Part shown: positions 1 through 11,124 of the stretch, piece after piece | How the letters are laid out: every line of letters begins with the position of its first letter | How positions within the stretch are numbered: the first letter of the stretch is position 1 | From: Eublepharis macularius | Taxonomy: Eukaryota > Chordata > Lepidosauria > Squamata > Eublepharidae | Assembly: GCF_028583425.1 (NCBI RefSeq) | Contig: NC_072801.1 | Coordinates: forward strand, 65,859,766 to 65,923,765 | DNA: 64,000 nt | Direction: 5' to 3' | Program-made: the position numbers and the translations under genes | The notes under the pieces: model-generated | Told to the model about the DNA's origin: nothing | Seen by the model: the letters and a program-made list of their open reading frames with translations, nothing else | Database searches by the model: none

Positions 1-4
1 ATCC

Positions 5-952
5 TTATTTCATGCCTAAATTATGCAGCAAAAGTTTCTTGAAGGCCCCTTGGACTTCTTGGTTCCGCAGGCTGTAGATGATAGGATTAAACAGCGGAGT
101 GATGACTGTGTACAAAAGGGATATCGCTTTCTGGAAAGCTGGCGACTGGTTTTTGGTTGGTACCACATACATGATAACAATGGTTCCATAATACAAGCTC
201 ACCACCACAAGGTGTGACGCGCATGTCGAGAAGGCCTTTTGCCTCCCTGAGGAGGAGGCGATTCTCAAAATGGCTGCCAGGATGTACACGTATGAGACGA
301 CGATGAGCACAAATGGTCCCAAGGTCACGATGGAGCAGGAGACGAGGACTGTCCTCTCTGCCAGGATACTTTTCTTGCAGGAGAGTTTTGTGAGCTGGTT
401 CATGTCACAAATAAAATGGTCAATTTCGTTGGGGCCACAGAAATGTAATTTCGACACCATTCCAACCACCAAGGAAGAGACAGAAAGGCCAATAAGCCAG
501 GAGGCCGTGACTAGCTGGAGACAAACTTTGAAGTTCATAATGACCTGGTAGCTGAGCGGTTTGCATATGGCTAGGTAGCGGTCAAGCGCCATGATTGCAA
601 GAAGGAAACATTCAATGCAAGCCAAGCTGCTGTACAATAATAATTGCGTGATGCAGCCACCGAGGGAAATTGTCCTACTTTTTGACAGGCAATCAGACAA
701 CAGCCTGGGAGTGATAACTGAGCTATAGAGAGTTTCCAAGACAGAGAGGTTGGCTAGGAAGAAGTACATGGGGGTGTGAAGGTGGCGATCGGCCGCTACT
801 AGAGTCACAATGAGAAGGTTGCCAGCTACTGTTGCAATGTAGACCACTAAAAACAGCAGAAATAGCAGAAGCTGAAACTGGTGCAGACTTTGGAATCCCA
901 GAAAGATGAACGTTGTGATGGATGTCTCATTGGTCCATTGTACGTAATCCAT
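5..952 (-). CDS. Intact olfactory receptor, family 11-like
   Basis: Single-exon 315-residue class A GPCR of normal OR length, expected in the cilia of olfactory neurons and coupled to Golf. Visible OR signatures in order: N-glycosylation site NET at residues 8-10, PMYFFLANLS after TM1, MALDRYLAIC at the end of TM3 (about residue 120), KAFSTCASHL before TM6 and NPIIYSLRN at the end of TM7. The ATG at 950-952 puts the normal short N-terminus ahead of the LGF motif, so this start is chosen. There are no internal stops. HFCGPNEIDHFICD in loop 2 and the general pattern resemble human OR11A1 from memory; the subfamily is less certain than the OR call. The gene ends 4 bases from the window edge but its stop is inside. 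An upstream 5' UTR exon is likely but not identified. Confidence 0.96.
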   Translation of the reverse strand: MDYVQWTNETSITTFIFLGFQSLHQFQLLLFLLFLVVYIATVAGNLLIVTLVAADRHLHTPMYFFLANLSVLETLYSSVITPRLLSDCLSKSRTISLGGCITQLLLYSSLACIECFLLAIMALDRYLAICKPLSYQVIMNFKVCLQLVTASWLIGLSVSSLVVGMVSKLHFCGPNEIDHFICDMNQLTKLSCKKSILAERTVLVSCSIVTLGPFVLIVVSYVYILAAILRIASSSGRQKAFSTCASHLVVVSLYYGTIVIMYVVPTKNQSPAFQKAISLLYTVITPLFNPIIYSLRNQEVQGAFKKLLLHNLGMK

Positions 953-970
953 GGGCTTTCTGAAATGGGC

Positions 971-994
971 AGGAAGGAAGGAAGGAAGGAAGGG
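971..994. repeat. (GGAA)n microsatellite
   Basis: About five GGAA units directly upstream of the first OR start codon, on the plus strand. Confidence 0.9.
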
Positions 995-1779
995 GAAAGA
1001 AAGTCAGATTCAACTAGGAACAGTGTAAACTACTCAATAAGTCATACATGGAAAGTGCGTATCTATTATGGCATTGCCTGAACTAAATATAAATAACAAT
1101 AACATAATAACATGATACGAAAGATAAATAACAACAACATAATAATATGTGTGTTCAATAAACATTGTGATTCAGTTTAACTCAATTATGATTTTCATTA
1201 CTCGTACCAAGAACTTATTTTCAGGGTAGTCCTAAGCAAAGTTACAGCCTTCTAAGTACACTGAACTCAATGGGTTTGGAAGGATGTAACTCCGCTTAGG
1301 ATTGCATTGTTAAAGACAGAGTGCTGGCTCTGGGATTTTGGAGGACCATGAGCTAAGCAACCTTAGCAGGCCTTCTTAACCTGGGAGAGAGACGGGCATG
1401 AAAAACGTGACTTCTGTCCTGTTGCTCTTAATCTTTTTGAATGGAATGCAAGGATGGCTGCATTGATGGGTCCACTGCAGGGGAGCCAATCGTTGGGACC
1501 TGGCAAATACCCAGCCTTGCCATCTGCTGGACTCAGCCCTACAAAGAATCATATAGCTAATTCCACCACTGCAGGGGAGCTTCACACTTGTATTTTCAAA
1601 AAGCAAGTTCCTTGTCACATTACATGTCAGTTTTGAAATTGCAATATAGGACTGTGAGTGCAAGGGCAGGGCAGGGCGTGTCTACTATTCAAATTAAAAG
1701 AGCCAAGTATTTAACCTTGCGTTAAAGTAAGACTTCATCATGACACTGATAAATATATATATATATATCACCTTATATC
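995..1779. other. No gene recognised
   Basis: Intergenic sequence upstream of the first OR. It includes an AT dinucleotide run near 1755-1770. No long frame shows protein-family features. Confidence 0.6.
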
Positions 1780-2055
1780 TCACCAGTGGCACCTTAGAGA
1801 CCAACAAGATTAACAGGGTGTAAACATTCAAGAATCAGAGCTCCCTTCTTCAGACCTGAGTAGGAATGGAGATCCCTGAACCTTTATGTTCCAGGGATAT
1901 AAAGGCTCAGGATCTACATTCCTACTCATATCTGAAGAAGGGAACTCTTGACACTTGTAAACTTACACTCTGAAAATCTAGTTGGTCTCTAAGGCGCCAC
2001 TGGACTCAAATTCTGCTGTTCTACTGCAGACCAACATGGCTGCCCACCTAAACTA
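1780..2055 (+). repeat. Palindromic 'GGTGCCACTGGACTC' repeat, copy 1
   Basis: The left half has CAGTGGCACCTTAGAGACC and the right half its inverse GGTCTCTAAGGCGCCACTGG. The two halves also share inverse 'gagctcccttcttcag' segments around a centre near 1890. The right half alone carries a tail reading tgctgttctactgcagacc. The same design recurs at 7.5, 36.4, 38.1, 46.7 and 50.9 kb. Confidence 0.75.
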
Positions 2056-3430
2056 TCTATTCAGCTTAAGTCCTTTCAAGTTGTTATACTCTTAGTGGTG
2101 GTCACAGACCTATTCTTGCCCATGCAAACTGACAATCAGGTTCAGTTCACCTGCCCAGTCATCCAAACAACTGCTTGCAGGGGTATATCGAAGTGGGTGC
2201 CTGTGTGCCGCAGGTGGTGTCTTTGAAAAAGCATTGGGAAAGAGGAGCTTATCCGGAACCTGTAAAATGATCGCAATCAACTGGACTTCTCTTCCAAAGC
2301 TGATTACCTTGTCTCAGGAACCATACACCATACAAGGACTTGTCCTGACTTCACTGAGTAGTGTTATGAACTTCTAGGAATGAAACTTTATGAATATTGT
2401 GGATGTTACTGTGATTTGTATTCACAATCATACCTTTACGTAAAATAATTTTCCTTGTATGTTATTTTGTTTGGGGCTAGTGCAATATTGATTAATAGCA
2501 CCTTGCGTATAAGACATAGGAACGGTTTCCATGTATCCACTTTGAAGCACTAGCACTTTAATGTATGGTCCTGGTAGGCTAAAATAGTAGAGGGTAATTC
2601 ACTGCATTAGGCAAATTATTGTGTGGCAGCACTTAGTAGAAATAACAAAAAAAACTCTGTATAAATCAATACACAAAATGACTTTAAGATAAGAGTTGAT
2701 TTGTTTTGATTCGTTTTCTGCTTCGGTTTCACAACAGAGTCTTTTCTGGCTCCCAGTCACCAGCAGCTCTGTATGTGTGTGTTTACAGGCTTCTGCTCCT
2801 GGGCTCGCTGCTGCTGGCTGGGTCTAAGGCAAGTCTCTTCAGTGTTGCCAGCCATTCTCTGCACATATTGGTAATTCTCTAGCATCCTAACTACCATTCC
2901 TACATAACTTAACATAAAGATTTCACCCCCAACCCCAAGAGCCATATTTGGTTCCAAATGGATGCCCTTTTGGCACAGGTTGCTGACCCTCTCAAGCGTG
3001 TGTATTGTGACTGGCATCCACTCTCCAGGGATTTAGGCAGAATACTCTTTCCCAGCATCGTCAGTCAGAGATCTTTCAACTAGAAATGCCACGTGCTGAA
3101 CTTGGGACCTTGTGCATGCAAAGCATAAAGCAGAGGGACACCAGGGGGCCACACCAGAAGGCGGCCACTCTTCTGCCAGCTACCCTCTAAACCACTCCAC
3201 AGGTCTGGCCCTTCCCCATAATGTATAAAAGCATATCTTAACACATATGAATGGCATTTTAAATGATCAATTTTGTTCTCAGTTTTTGACCAACTTCAGG
3301 ATTTCTGGAAAACCGAAATGTAACTAATTCCTTTCAGTTAAATTATTCTAAGTGGTCAACTGTCCAAACCATCCAACAACGGTCCAAGGAATTTCCTTCT
3401 AAGTTCAATATAAATGCCAGAAGAGAAAGC
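2056..3430. other. No gene recognised
   Basis: Roughly 1.4 kb of intergenic DNA without a convincing gene or a repeat I can name. Confidence 0.5.
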
Positions 3431-3675
3431 CAGGTTGGTGTAGTGGTTAAGACCAGCAGGACTCTAATATTGTGAACTGAGTTTGAGTCCCCACTCCTTC
3501 ACTTGATGCCAGCTGCATGACCTTGGCTCAGTCACAGCTCTCTCAGAGCTCTCTCAGCCCCACTCACCGCACAGGGTAATTTTTGTGGGGATAATAATAA
3601 CATACTTTGTAAACTGCTCTGAGTGGGCATTAAGGTCGGTATATAAATTGAATGTTGTTGTTGTTGTTGTTAGAG
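3431..3675 (+). repeat. tRNA-derived SINE with (GTT)n tail
   Basis: A-box-like TTGGTGTAGTGGTTAAGA and B-box-like GAGTTTGAGTCCCC mark a tRNA-derived RNA polymerase III promoter. The body has the conserved stretch ctgagtgggcattaagg and a ggtatataaatt segment, ending in a (GTT)n tail. Other copies lie at 41.35 kb (+), 62.77 kb (-), 4.95 kb (-, diverged) and 36.1 kb (5' part only). Confidence 0.85.
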
Positions 3676-4281
3676 TATACAAAGTTCACCTGATGGAGCT
3701 GTATGCATTTTGGTGAAGGAATTCCACCATTCCATTCTAAAAGATTTCCAGTGGCTACCGTGTGATTCTCAATTTACCTTCTGGGTTATCAGGACTAGGA
3801 CAATCACCACTTGGATTCATTGCTACTAACCTTGTTGCTGATGTTTTCTGCCAAGGAGAACCAGCTACGAAATTTTTCTTCACATATGAATCTGATGCAT
3901 TGCCTGGCTTTGGTTTCCATTTGTTCAGAAGGATGTGTGCTTCCTCATTATAAGACAACTTCTCAACCAAGGTGTTTGCATCACTTCTGTGGATGGAACT
4001 TCCCAAATGGGCACCCGAGATTCTGATGGGAAATTAAGTCATTGGTCCCTCTGCTGCTAATCAGTTCGCATCTGTGCCAACTTGTTGCAGAAAATGTCAA
4101 GAATGATTTTTATTCACTGGCAAGATGGCTTCCATCTGATGGAAATATGATGGATACGTGGTCCTAAAAGAGCACAGTAGCTCACAGGCACCTCCATCTT
4201 CTTCACATTCCTTCCACTGTCAGCAATGCTGATTCTATGACTCAGTATGAACTTAGGCTGAATGTCAGATGGAGGGCTTAA
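3676..4281. other. No gene recognised
   Basis: Short overlapping frames on both strands here carry no recognisable domain. Confidence 0.5.
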
Positions 4282-4535
4282 AAGGATGAGCCAGTGCTAG
4301 GCGCTCATGACCTTTTCTTATGTGCCAAGGGTAATGCTCATCTCCACTTTGGGGTCAGGAAGGAAGTTTCCTCCAGGCCAGATTGGCTGGGGATCCTGGA
4401 GATTTCTTTGCCTTCCTCTGGGCATTGAGCAGGGGTCACTGAGGGAGGGGAGGCAGCTGAGAATTTCCTGCATTGTGCAGAAGGTTGGACTAGATGACCC
4501 TTGAGGTACCTTCCAGCTCTATGATTCTATGATTC
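4282..4535 (+). mobile_element. CR1 LINE, 3' end
   Basis: 5'-truncated CR1-type tail. It shows the hallmark ggttggactagatgaccctt, then ccttccagctctatgattc, and ends in the ATTCTATG-type terminal repeat used by CR1 elements in place of poly(A). Confidence 0.88.
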
Positions 4536-4954
4536 CTCATGCCAGTCCTCGGGACAACTTCTTAGGAAAAGCCTGGCTAACTAAGAACTTCTGTGCTGGA
4601 TGAGACCTATGGTCCATCTAAACTAGCTTATTTCACACAATGGCTAATCAGATGGCTCTAGAAGGCCTACAAGAAGGAAATGGAGGTTGAGGCCCCCCCA
4701 GTTGTTCCAACCTAGTGTGGCTAGATTAGTTTTGATTTGGCCCAGTTGACGGGAAAGCAAGGCACAAGAGACTGCCTCCCCATTTTTTGCTGCACGCTTT
4801 ATTTTATTTTTAAAGTGTTTTTAAAACACCAAATGGAACAACAACTGAAGCAGAGCTGTGAGGAAGGGATAATACACTGGAAAGAGGAGGAGGAGGAGAG
4901 GAAGTAGAAGTTAATTTAGAAATTTTTATAAGCTACTTTTTAGTTTATTTTTTA

Positions 4955-5195
4955 ATTTACACCCCGTTTTTCTCCCATGTGAGGACCCAAGGTGGCTTAT
5001 CACATTATTGTTCTTCCTTTTCCCGCCGCTTCATCCTCACAATAATCACACTGTGAGGTAGACTAGGCCGAGTGATTGAAATGGGCCCAAGGTTACCTTG
5101 TGAGTGACCTTCCCTCACAGAGTGGAAATTCAAACCCAGTTTTACCAGCTTGTAGTCTGACCCTCTCACCACAATGCTATGCTGGCTCTCAAGGT
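4955..5195 (-). repeat. tRNA-derived SINE, diverged
   Basis: Read on the minus strand it ends in the region cctcacagtgtgattattg, and has a B-box-like gggtttgaatttccac and a degraded 5' end near 5190. It matches the layout of the SINE at 62.77 kb, with more changes. Confidence 0.6.
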
Positions 5196-5343
5196 AAAGC
5201 CCTTTCAGTGCAATCTTAGAGTAACAACGCACTGTTAGAGTAGTTTATGCTAAAAATAAAAATGAAATCCGTAAGTGGACTCTGGTCAGATTCACACAAG
5301 AAATCATAAGAGTTATGACAAGAACATGCCAGATACTCCTGAA

Positions 5344-5604
5344 CAGGGCTTTTTTCCAGCGGGAACACGGTGGAACGGAGTTCCGGAACCTCTTGAAAAT
5401 GGTCACATGGCTGGTGGCCCCGCCCCCTGATCTCCAGACAGAGGGGAGTTGAGATTGCCCTCTGTGCCGCCGAGTGGCGGAGAGGGCAATCTCAACCCCC
5501 CTCTGTCTGGAGAAAAGGGGGTGGGGCCACCAGCCATGTGACCATTTTCACTGAGGGCAACCCACTGAGTTTCACCACCTCTTTTCCCAGAAAAAAAAGC
5601 CCTG
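5344..5604. mobile_element. hAT-like foldback element, family 'CAGGGCTTTTTT', copy 1
   Basis: Terminal inverted repeats CAGGGCTTTTTTCC and its inverse bound a foldback whose halves repeat the block 'gtcacatggctggtggcc' in opposite orientation. It is flanked by a perfect 8-bp direct repeat CTCCTGAA at 5336-5343 and 5605-5612. An 8-bp duplication and CAGGG-type ends are the hAT signature. No coding capacity: a MITE. Confidence 0.92.
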
Positions 5605-5866
5605 CTCCTGAATAATCAATGATAGTGGGTTTTTTATCACTGTCCAACAAGCATCTTTATCCAAACTAAGAAGGACCAATGGATTTCATGGATTATGCTG
5701 GAATACGGAAGGATAATATGCCATTTGAATCTACTCTCTGTTGCTGTTCATAGACTTCATTGTTCCTCATCACAATTTTCATTACACAAAATATATACTA
5801 GTTATGAAATGATAAACTGGTACAATTTCTTATGTGATGTTTTACTGAAACAGCAACAACCCTTTC

Positions 5867-6178
5867 CAGGGATTTTTTTCTGGGAAAAGAGGTGGTAGAA
5901 CTCAGTAGTGGAACTCAGGACCACGCAATGATGTCACTTTGGGTCAGCTGGAACAAGGGGGAATTTTTTTAAAGTTTAAATCAACCTCGGTGAAAATGGT
6001 CACATGGCTGGTGGCCCCACCCCCTGATCTCCAGACAGAGGGTTGTTTAGCAGTGTGGAGGGCAGTCTAAACTCCCCTCAGTCTGGAGATCAGGGGACGG
6101 GGCCACCAGCCATGTGACCATTTTCAAGAGGTGCCAGAACTCCATTCCACTGTGTTCCCACTGAAAAAAAAAGCCCTG
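5867..6178. mobile_element. hAT-like foldback element, same family, copy 2
   Basis: Same ends and internal inverted blocks as the copy 260 bp to the left. Flanked by a perfect 8-bp direct repeat ACCCTTTC at 5859-5866 and 6179-6186, so it is an independent insertion and not a local duplicate. Confidence 0.92.
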
Positions 6179-6806
6179 ACCCTTTCTCCTTCATGGCTTC
6201 CCTTGAATCACATTCAGCCATACAATTCATTGGAGATTTTCAGTCTTTAATTCATTCACAGGAGATGAGTCTTGCAAACATTCAACAATGGCATTACTTC
6301 TGGAAGTGATGTCATTGCATTTGCGCACATGCAAAGATCGTGCCTGTGGGTACCAGGTTCCCCCTCCCACCGGGAGGATATGGGATCCTGGCACCCCTAT
6401 CCTGGACTCCATGGTTGCCTGTGGGCTACATGGCAGTTTTTGCAGGCATAATTCTGGGGGTGTGCCACTGGCACTCTGGCAGGACTCTGTAGCATTGCTG
6501 TGCCAGTGGGCAGCACTGGAATGCTTCACTGGGGTATCTCTGGATTATGTTGGTTTATCTCTGAGATATGCAGGCGCAGTGGTTGGCTGGCTCCTTGAGC
6601 ATTTTTATCAAACCCCTCAGGACTGTGCTGTGACTCTGATAGTTGCAATCGCATAGATGTGATACTGACAGATTCCTTTGCTTTAGCTGTTAAGCAATGA
6701 AACCAATTAAAAAGCTATATAAGTAATTCATTTATTTAGAAATGTATATACTGCCACCTAGAGGCATGATTTAAAAGCATGGGTAAACAGAAATGTTTCA
6801 GCATGG

Positions 6807-6897
6807 TGTATTATTGCTATTGCTATTGCTATTGCTATTGCTATTGCTATTGCTATTGCTATTGCTATTGCTATTGCTATTGCTATTGCTATCGTTA
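6807..6897. repeat. (TATTGC)n hexanucleotide array
   Basis: About 14 nearly perfect TATTGC units, ending in slightly changed units at about 6890-6900. It joins a LINE-tail-like sequence at 6900. Confidence 0.97.
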
Positions 6898-6960
6898 TCG
6901 TCATTTATAGTCCGCCTTTCTCACTGAGACTCAAGGTGGATTACACAGTGTGAGATTAGT
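6898..6960 (-). repeat. LINE 3'-tail fragment ('tttatagtccgcc' family)
   Basis: The block 'catttatagtccgcctttct' followed by 'cactgagactcaaggtgg' recurs at 44.85 kb and 46.41 kb. It resembles short 3' ends of squamate LINEs; the clade is not resolved. Confidence 0.5.
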
Positions 6961-7107
6961 AATGCACAGTAAGGTAGTTGCCAAGAAAGCCTCAATGGGA
7001 AGACCATTCCTTCATGTAAGGCTCTCATCTTGAAATTAATAGAGTTACGCACAAAGAACATGTAGCAAAATAAAGTCTAAATGCAAAGCAAATGTACACT
7101 GTAACTT

Positions 7108-7385
7108 TTTTTAAAAAAACGGTCAGTATTTTTTATTAGTTTTTCTATTAGGGGTAGGGGAGAGGGGGAAAACAAGAGAGAAAAACATCATACATTCTGC
7201 TTGAAACAGCATTCTGCTTATCCACGTTTTCTGCACTGCTCATCACTTAACTGTGATTGCTAGTAAGAAATTACAATATTGCCTTCCTATAATTACTACA
7301 TTCGAATCTTCATATTTGTTCCTCATCCAGTTGTAAAAGGGGGTCCATGGGGCAGCAAAATCTTCTTCCATTTGTCCTTTCATTA
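7108..7385 (-). mobile_element. L1 LINE 3' tail fragment inserted in unit A
   Basis: On the minus strand this reads as an AT-rich 3' region ending in an A-run (ttttttta on the plus strand near 7107-7115). Flanks repeat approximately 'tacactgtaac' and 'tacactgcaac', as a target duplication. Units B and C lack the insert at the same point. Confidence 0.5.
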
Positions 7386-7544
7386 GTAAAGTTAGTTACT
7401 AACATACACTGCAACTATATAGATGCTGCTGTATCTTAGCTTAAACAGTTTCCAAGTATTTTTCTAAGGTAACCAAACCAGCTGTTTAGCCACCCTTTAA
7501 TCAGATTCTCCTCAACTCAAGTTTCAACATGTTGTCTGTTGGTC

Positions 7545-7697
7545 TGCAGTAGAAAATCAAGATTTGGGTCCAGTGGCACCAGAGATCAAAAAGATACTTT
7601 TGAGACTATCTGAAAAAGGGAGGTTTGATTCTCAAAATCTGCTACCTTGAAAATCTTGTTGGTCTCTAAGGTGCCACTGGATTCAAATTCTGCTGTT
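7545..7697 (+). repeat. Palindromic 'GGTGCCACTGGACTC' repeat, copy 2
   Basis: Left half gggtccagtggcaccagaga, right half ggtctctaaggtgccactgg with the family tail 'ttcaaattctgctgttc'. It interrupts unit A, whose 'cctcaactc' words occur on both sides. Confidence 0.7.
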
Positions 7698-8014
7698 CCT
7701 CAACTCTGTTGTTTCCTGCCAACAACTTTCAACAGTCTAAGCCCATCATGGAATGATCAGGAGGTCCAATCAAATTCATCGACTTGGCATCATCATCAAT
7801 TTATCTCATTCTCAACATGGACCCACCTATGGATACTTAAATCCAGAGTTAGGGGCTGTGGACTGACAAGACAGATCTTTATACAAACCTGATAGATTTG
7901 CAGAAAAATCTGAATTCTCAAAAAATACATTGGGGGTTTAACCCCTCTCCCTCCATGATAGAAGCAGACCCCTGTAGCTTTAAGAAACAGATGCCCTCAT
8001 TGGCCAATTCTAGG

Positions 8015-8345
8015 AAACTCCAGTACTACTGCCTGTGTTCAAGCCGTGTTTTCCGTGTGTATAGAGAAGGCAAGCCTTACCCCGAATTTTGTATCTCATG
8101 CAATCCATTTAGAAACCCAACAAGGCACCTGGTAATGAAAGAAATAGTTGATTGCCAACTATTGTGAAATCATGTGAACAAAAGCATAAGTATTTCTCTG
8201 TATTATCAAGCCCTGTCCAATTCCATCCAAAATGTTTATGTAGTTCAACCATCCTGACATACTGAGGAGTTTCACTTGGAACAACCCAGAATAAAGTGGG
8301 GAACTGAGTTCTATCTCTCAATATTGGATCAAAAGAGCCATAACT
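8015..8345 (-). pseudogene. V2R exon 3 relic with a large internal deletion
   Basis: The minus strand from about 8335 down encodes TQFPTLFWVVPSETPQYVRM and then LHKHFGWNWTGL, matching the beginning of V2R exon 3 in gene B ([17 protein letters not shown]...[12 protein letters not shown]). It then jumps directly to a segment resembling the exon's last part (around 'caaaagcataagtatttct', compare 'caaaggcataaacagcgtt' in pseudogene C). Most of the ~850-bp exon is missing, so it cannot encode a ligand-binding domain. The adjoining 8030-8210 sequence has a relative at 21.5 kb. No other exon is seen nearby. Confidence 0.75.
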
Positions 8346-8744
8346 GAGCTAGTAAGGCAGTGGAGGCAAAACAAATGTTGGACTTGAGAGGAAGAGATAG
8401 TTATATTGGATGCTCTGAATTTAACATAATATTGTAAACCTAATCTTAAAATCAGAGAAGTCACTAGCAATTTCTTGTCAAAGCTCATTGCCCAGTTCCT
8501 GATTAAGGGCGACGGGATGGAATCAAATGGGGTACAGTTCTTTTGATCAAATAACAAGAATTTATTGCAATCCTGCACTTTCATTTGGAACATCCAAGTT
8601 TTCGACATCCTGCTTTAAGACTGTGTGCTTATGTTGTTTTTGCTGATTCACACATTACAAAGTGCTTGTGTCAGCCACACTTCTCTAGGAGTTCTGGTCT
8701 TCAAGCATAATACCTAGGCACATGAAGGCCCAGTGTAGATCATG
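8346..8744. other. No gene recognised
   Basis: Probably remnant intron of the V2R relic. It contains only short frames without domain matches. Confidence 0.45.
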
Positions 8745-10110
8745 ACCACAATATGTGCTGTAAAGGGGGCTTTTGCTTCCTCAGTGATACTGCAACTGAT
8801 ACGAGATCGCTGTACCAGGAGTCTGTGAGAGCCTGTGGGCTACACTGCCCATTTTTGTAGGCATAATTCTACGTTGTTGCTGGGGGCATTCCTGGTTTGG
8901 AGTTGCTTAAGGCGCCAACTAACTCCTGCCATGGACTGCCCCCTCTCCTGTGGGCACAGGGAGTTCCCTCAGTGGCATTCATTGGGATGGAGAGTTGTGG
9001 TGTTGCATGCCAGTACTCAGCAAAGGTCAAGCAGCACTGGGACACTCCACCAGTTTGTCTCTGGTATTTCTTTATGTTGGCACAGGGGATGGTTGACTGC
9101 CTGAATACTTTCATAGCATCCCTCAGGACTGCACTGTAAATTTGGTTGTTACGAGTGAGTAGATCTGATACCAACAGATCCTCCCCCCTAATAACTTGAG
9201 TTAGTAAAAGATCAAACCAAAACTGTATAAGTAGTTCACTTATTTAAAAAAATATGTATGTGCCTCCCCAGAGACCTGCTCAAGGCATCTGACAAAATAA
9301 AAACAATACAGTAATATCATAAAAACAACAGCAGGAGAATTATCAGTATTAAAGTTAACTTAAAAAAAAGCCTGGAACATAAAAGCAGTATAAAACAACA
9401 TCCAGCATACTAAAATTATATCCATTCAATAGTCCTCAGACTAGAAGCAGACCATAAAACACCTAAACAGTATGGAGCCCCCTCAGTTAAAAGCCTGAGA
9501 AAAAGAAATGTTTGGGCTTCTCATCTAATGAACAGTAAGGTGGTTGCCAAGCAAGCCAGGCGGTCATCTTTAAGTTGATAGAGTTATACATAATGAACAT
9601 GTAATAAAATAAAGTCTAAATGTAAAGCTAATATACATTGTGAATATATAGATACTGCCATATCTTAGCTTAAACAATTTCCAAGTATTTTTCTGAGGTA
9701 ACCAAAATGGCTGCCCAACCACCCTTTCATTAGATTCTCCTTGGCTCTGTTTCCTGTTGAAGTCCCACTGTCACGGAATGTTCAAGGCCTACAGTCAAAA
9801 TTCATCCATCTGTCATCATCTTCAACAACATCATCATGTTTGTCATTGACATCGTCATCAATATATCTAATTCTCAAAATGGACTCATTTATGGATAATT
9901 TAATTCATATTTAAGAGCCATGGACAGACAAGACAGATATTTCAACAAACCTTAGAAAAGCTGTAGGTCTGAAGAAAAAAAATGTATTCCTAAAACAACA
10001 CATGGATTATGTGGGTGTGTTTACCTCCCCAAATGAGAGGATCAGTACCTGTGGACAGACAAGATAGAGCTTTCAAAAAACCCAAGAAAGGCCAAAAAAA
10101 GCAGAAAAAA
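8745..10110. repeat. Unit B of a three-copy duplicated segment
   Basis: Contains 'tgctgtaaagggggctttt', 'gggctacactgcccattttt', 'attctacgttgttgctgggg', 'atgtatgtgcctccccagag' and 'aaataaagtctaaatgtaaa' in the same order as units A and C. It is closer to C than to A in the first half. Confidence 0.72.
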
Positions 10111-11124
10111 CAACTTGAGTATATGAATTACGTGGGACTTTTCAGACGTCTTTAAACTTTTTGGCTTATGATTTGAACTTTGTAATTTATTGAATGTATT
10201 TATTAATTGTATTTATTGTATCTACATTACCTGTAAGCTCCTTATTACTATTGCACTTTAATAGATATAATAATATAAAAAAAGATTTTTCAACATTTAT
10301 TGTATTTTTTTCCTCTCAGTTGGTGGTTCCCCACTCTTTATCTTTGCCTTCTATCAGTAAAAGGGATATAAAGTGCAGTCAAAAACTATTCAATTAATAT
10401 ATTTAGAATGTGTTAAAGTGCAAAAGTGCAATACAATACATTCAATGAATAAATATATCAATAAATATATCAGTAAATATTGCTATGCAAAATCAATTTA
10501 TGTTTGTCTGTCCAATGAATTTCAAAAGTTCTGAAATGTTTTGTAATCACAGAGAGCACCAGGACGTAAGGGGGTGGAATTCTGACTCACCTAGTGGAGA
10601 CCAGCGAGTCAAGACCGCAAGAGAGCGCAGGTCTAGCCATTGTCCAGAACGGGAGAGATATGAAGTGGTGATGGTTCCTTGGAGGGGGAAGTGTGACACG
10701 CTCCTGAAGAAGGTGGCACGAAATCTGTGTTCGTAGCCGGCCCCAGATTGAGCGTGGCGGTCCTTCTTTCCCCTTAACATTGAGAATGGTATCACCTACC
10801 TGGAAGAACCTGGGATTGAAATAACAACATGAGAAGAATGAACAAACTAACTAAAGGAAGTATTTGAAGGACTGGAGCTGGACTGAGTTTCTACCAAACC
10901 TAAGTCCATTTGTATACTGCGCCGTCTTTGGATTATTGTATGTTTAGGAATTGTAGTTATGAATGGATTTGTAACACTGTTTGAAGAAGTAAGAGGCACG
11001 TGCACTTTGTAAATCAAATATTTATTATTATAAGAGAGATTTTGCACATTGAGTGTCATTGCTTCCTGCAGGGAATTTTCCCTTCTTCTTTCCAACCGGT
11101 ATTGTTGCAGGAACAGCCATTTTT
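10111..11124. other. Unclassified interspersed sequence between units B and C
   Basis: An AT-rich half (10.11-10.54 kb) is followed by a block at 10.55-10.81 kb containing ctcctgaagaaggtggcacg and a GC-rich gtagccggccccagattgag. This looks like an interspersed repeat, but I cannot name it. No gene seen. Confidence 0.4.

Larger units (their letters stand above)
6395..8060. repeat. Unit A of a three-copy duplicated segment
   Basis: Shares ordered blocks with units B (8.75 kb) and C (11.84 kb): 'gggctacatggcagtttttgcaggcataa', a 'gtaattcatttatttagaaa' stretch, 'aaaataaagtctaaatgcaaa', 'gctgctgtatcttagctt', and a run ending in 'tagctttaagaaa'. Unit A is lengthened by a hexanucleotide array, an L1 tail and a palindromic repeat. 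No intact protein is seen. Confidence 0.7.

Noticed and set aside
3431-3675. tRNA gene
   Set aside because: A- and B-box words are present but there is no cloverleaf or anticodon arm, and the same body and tail recur as a SINE.
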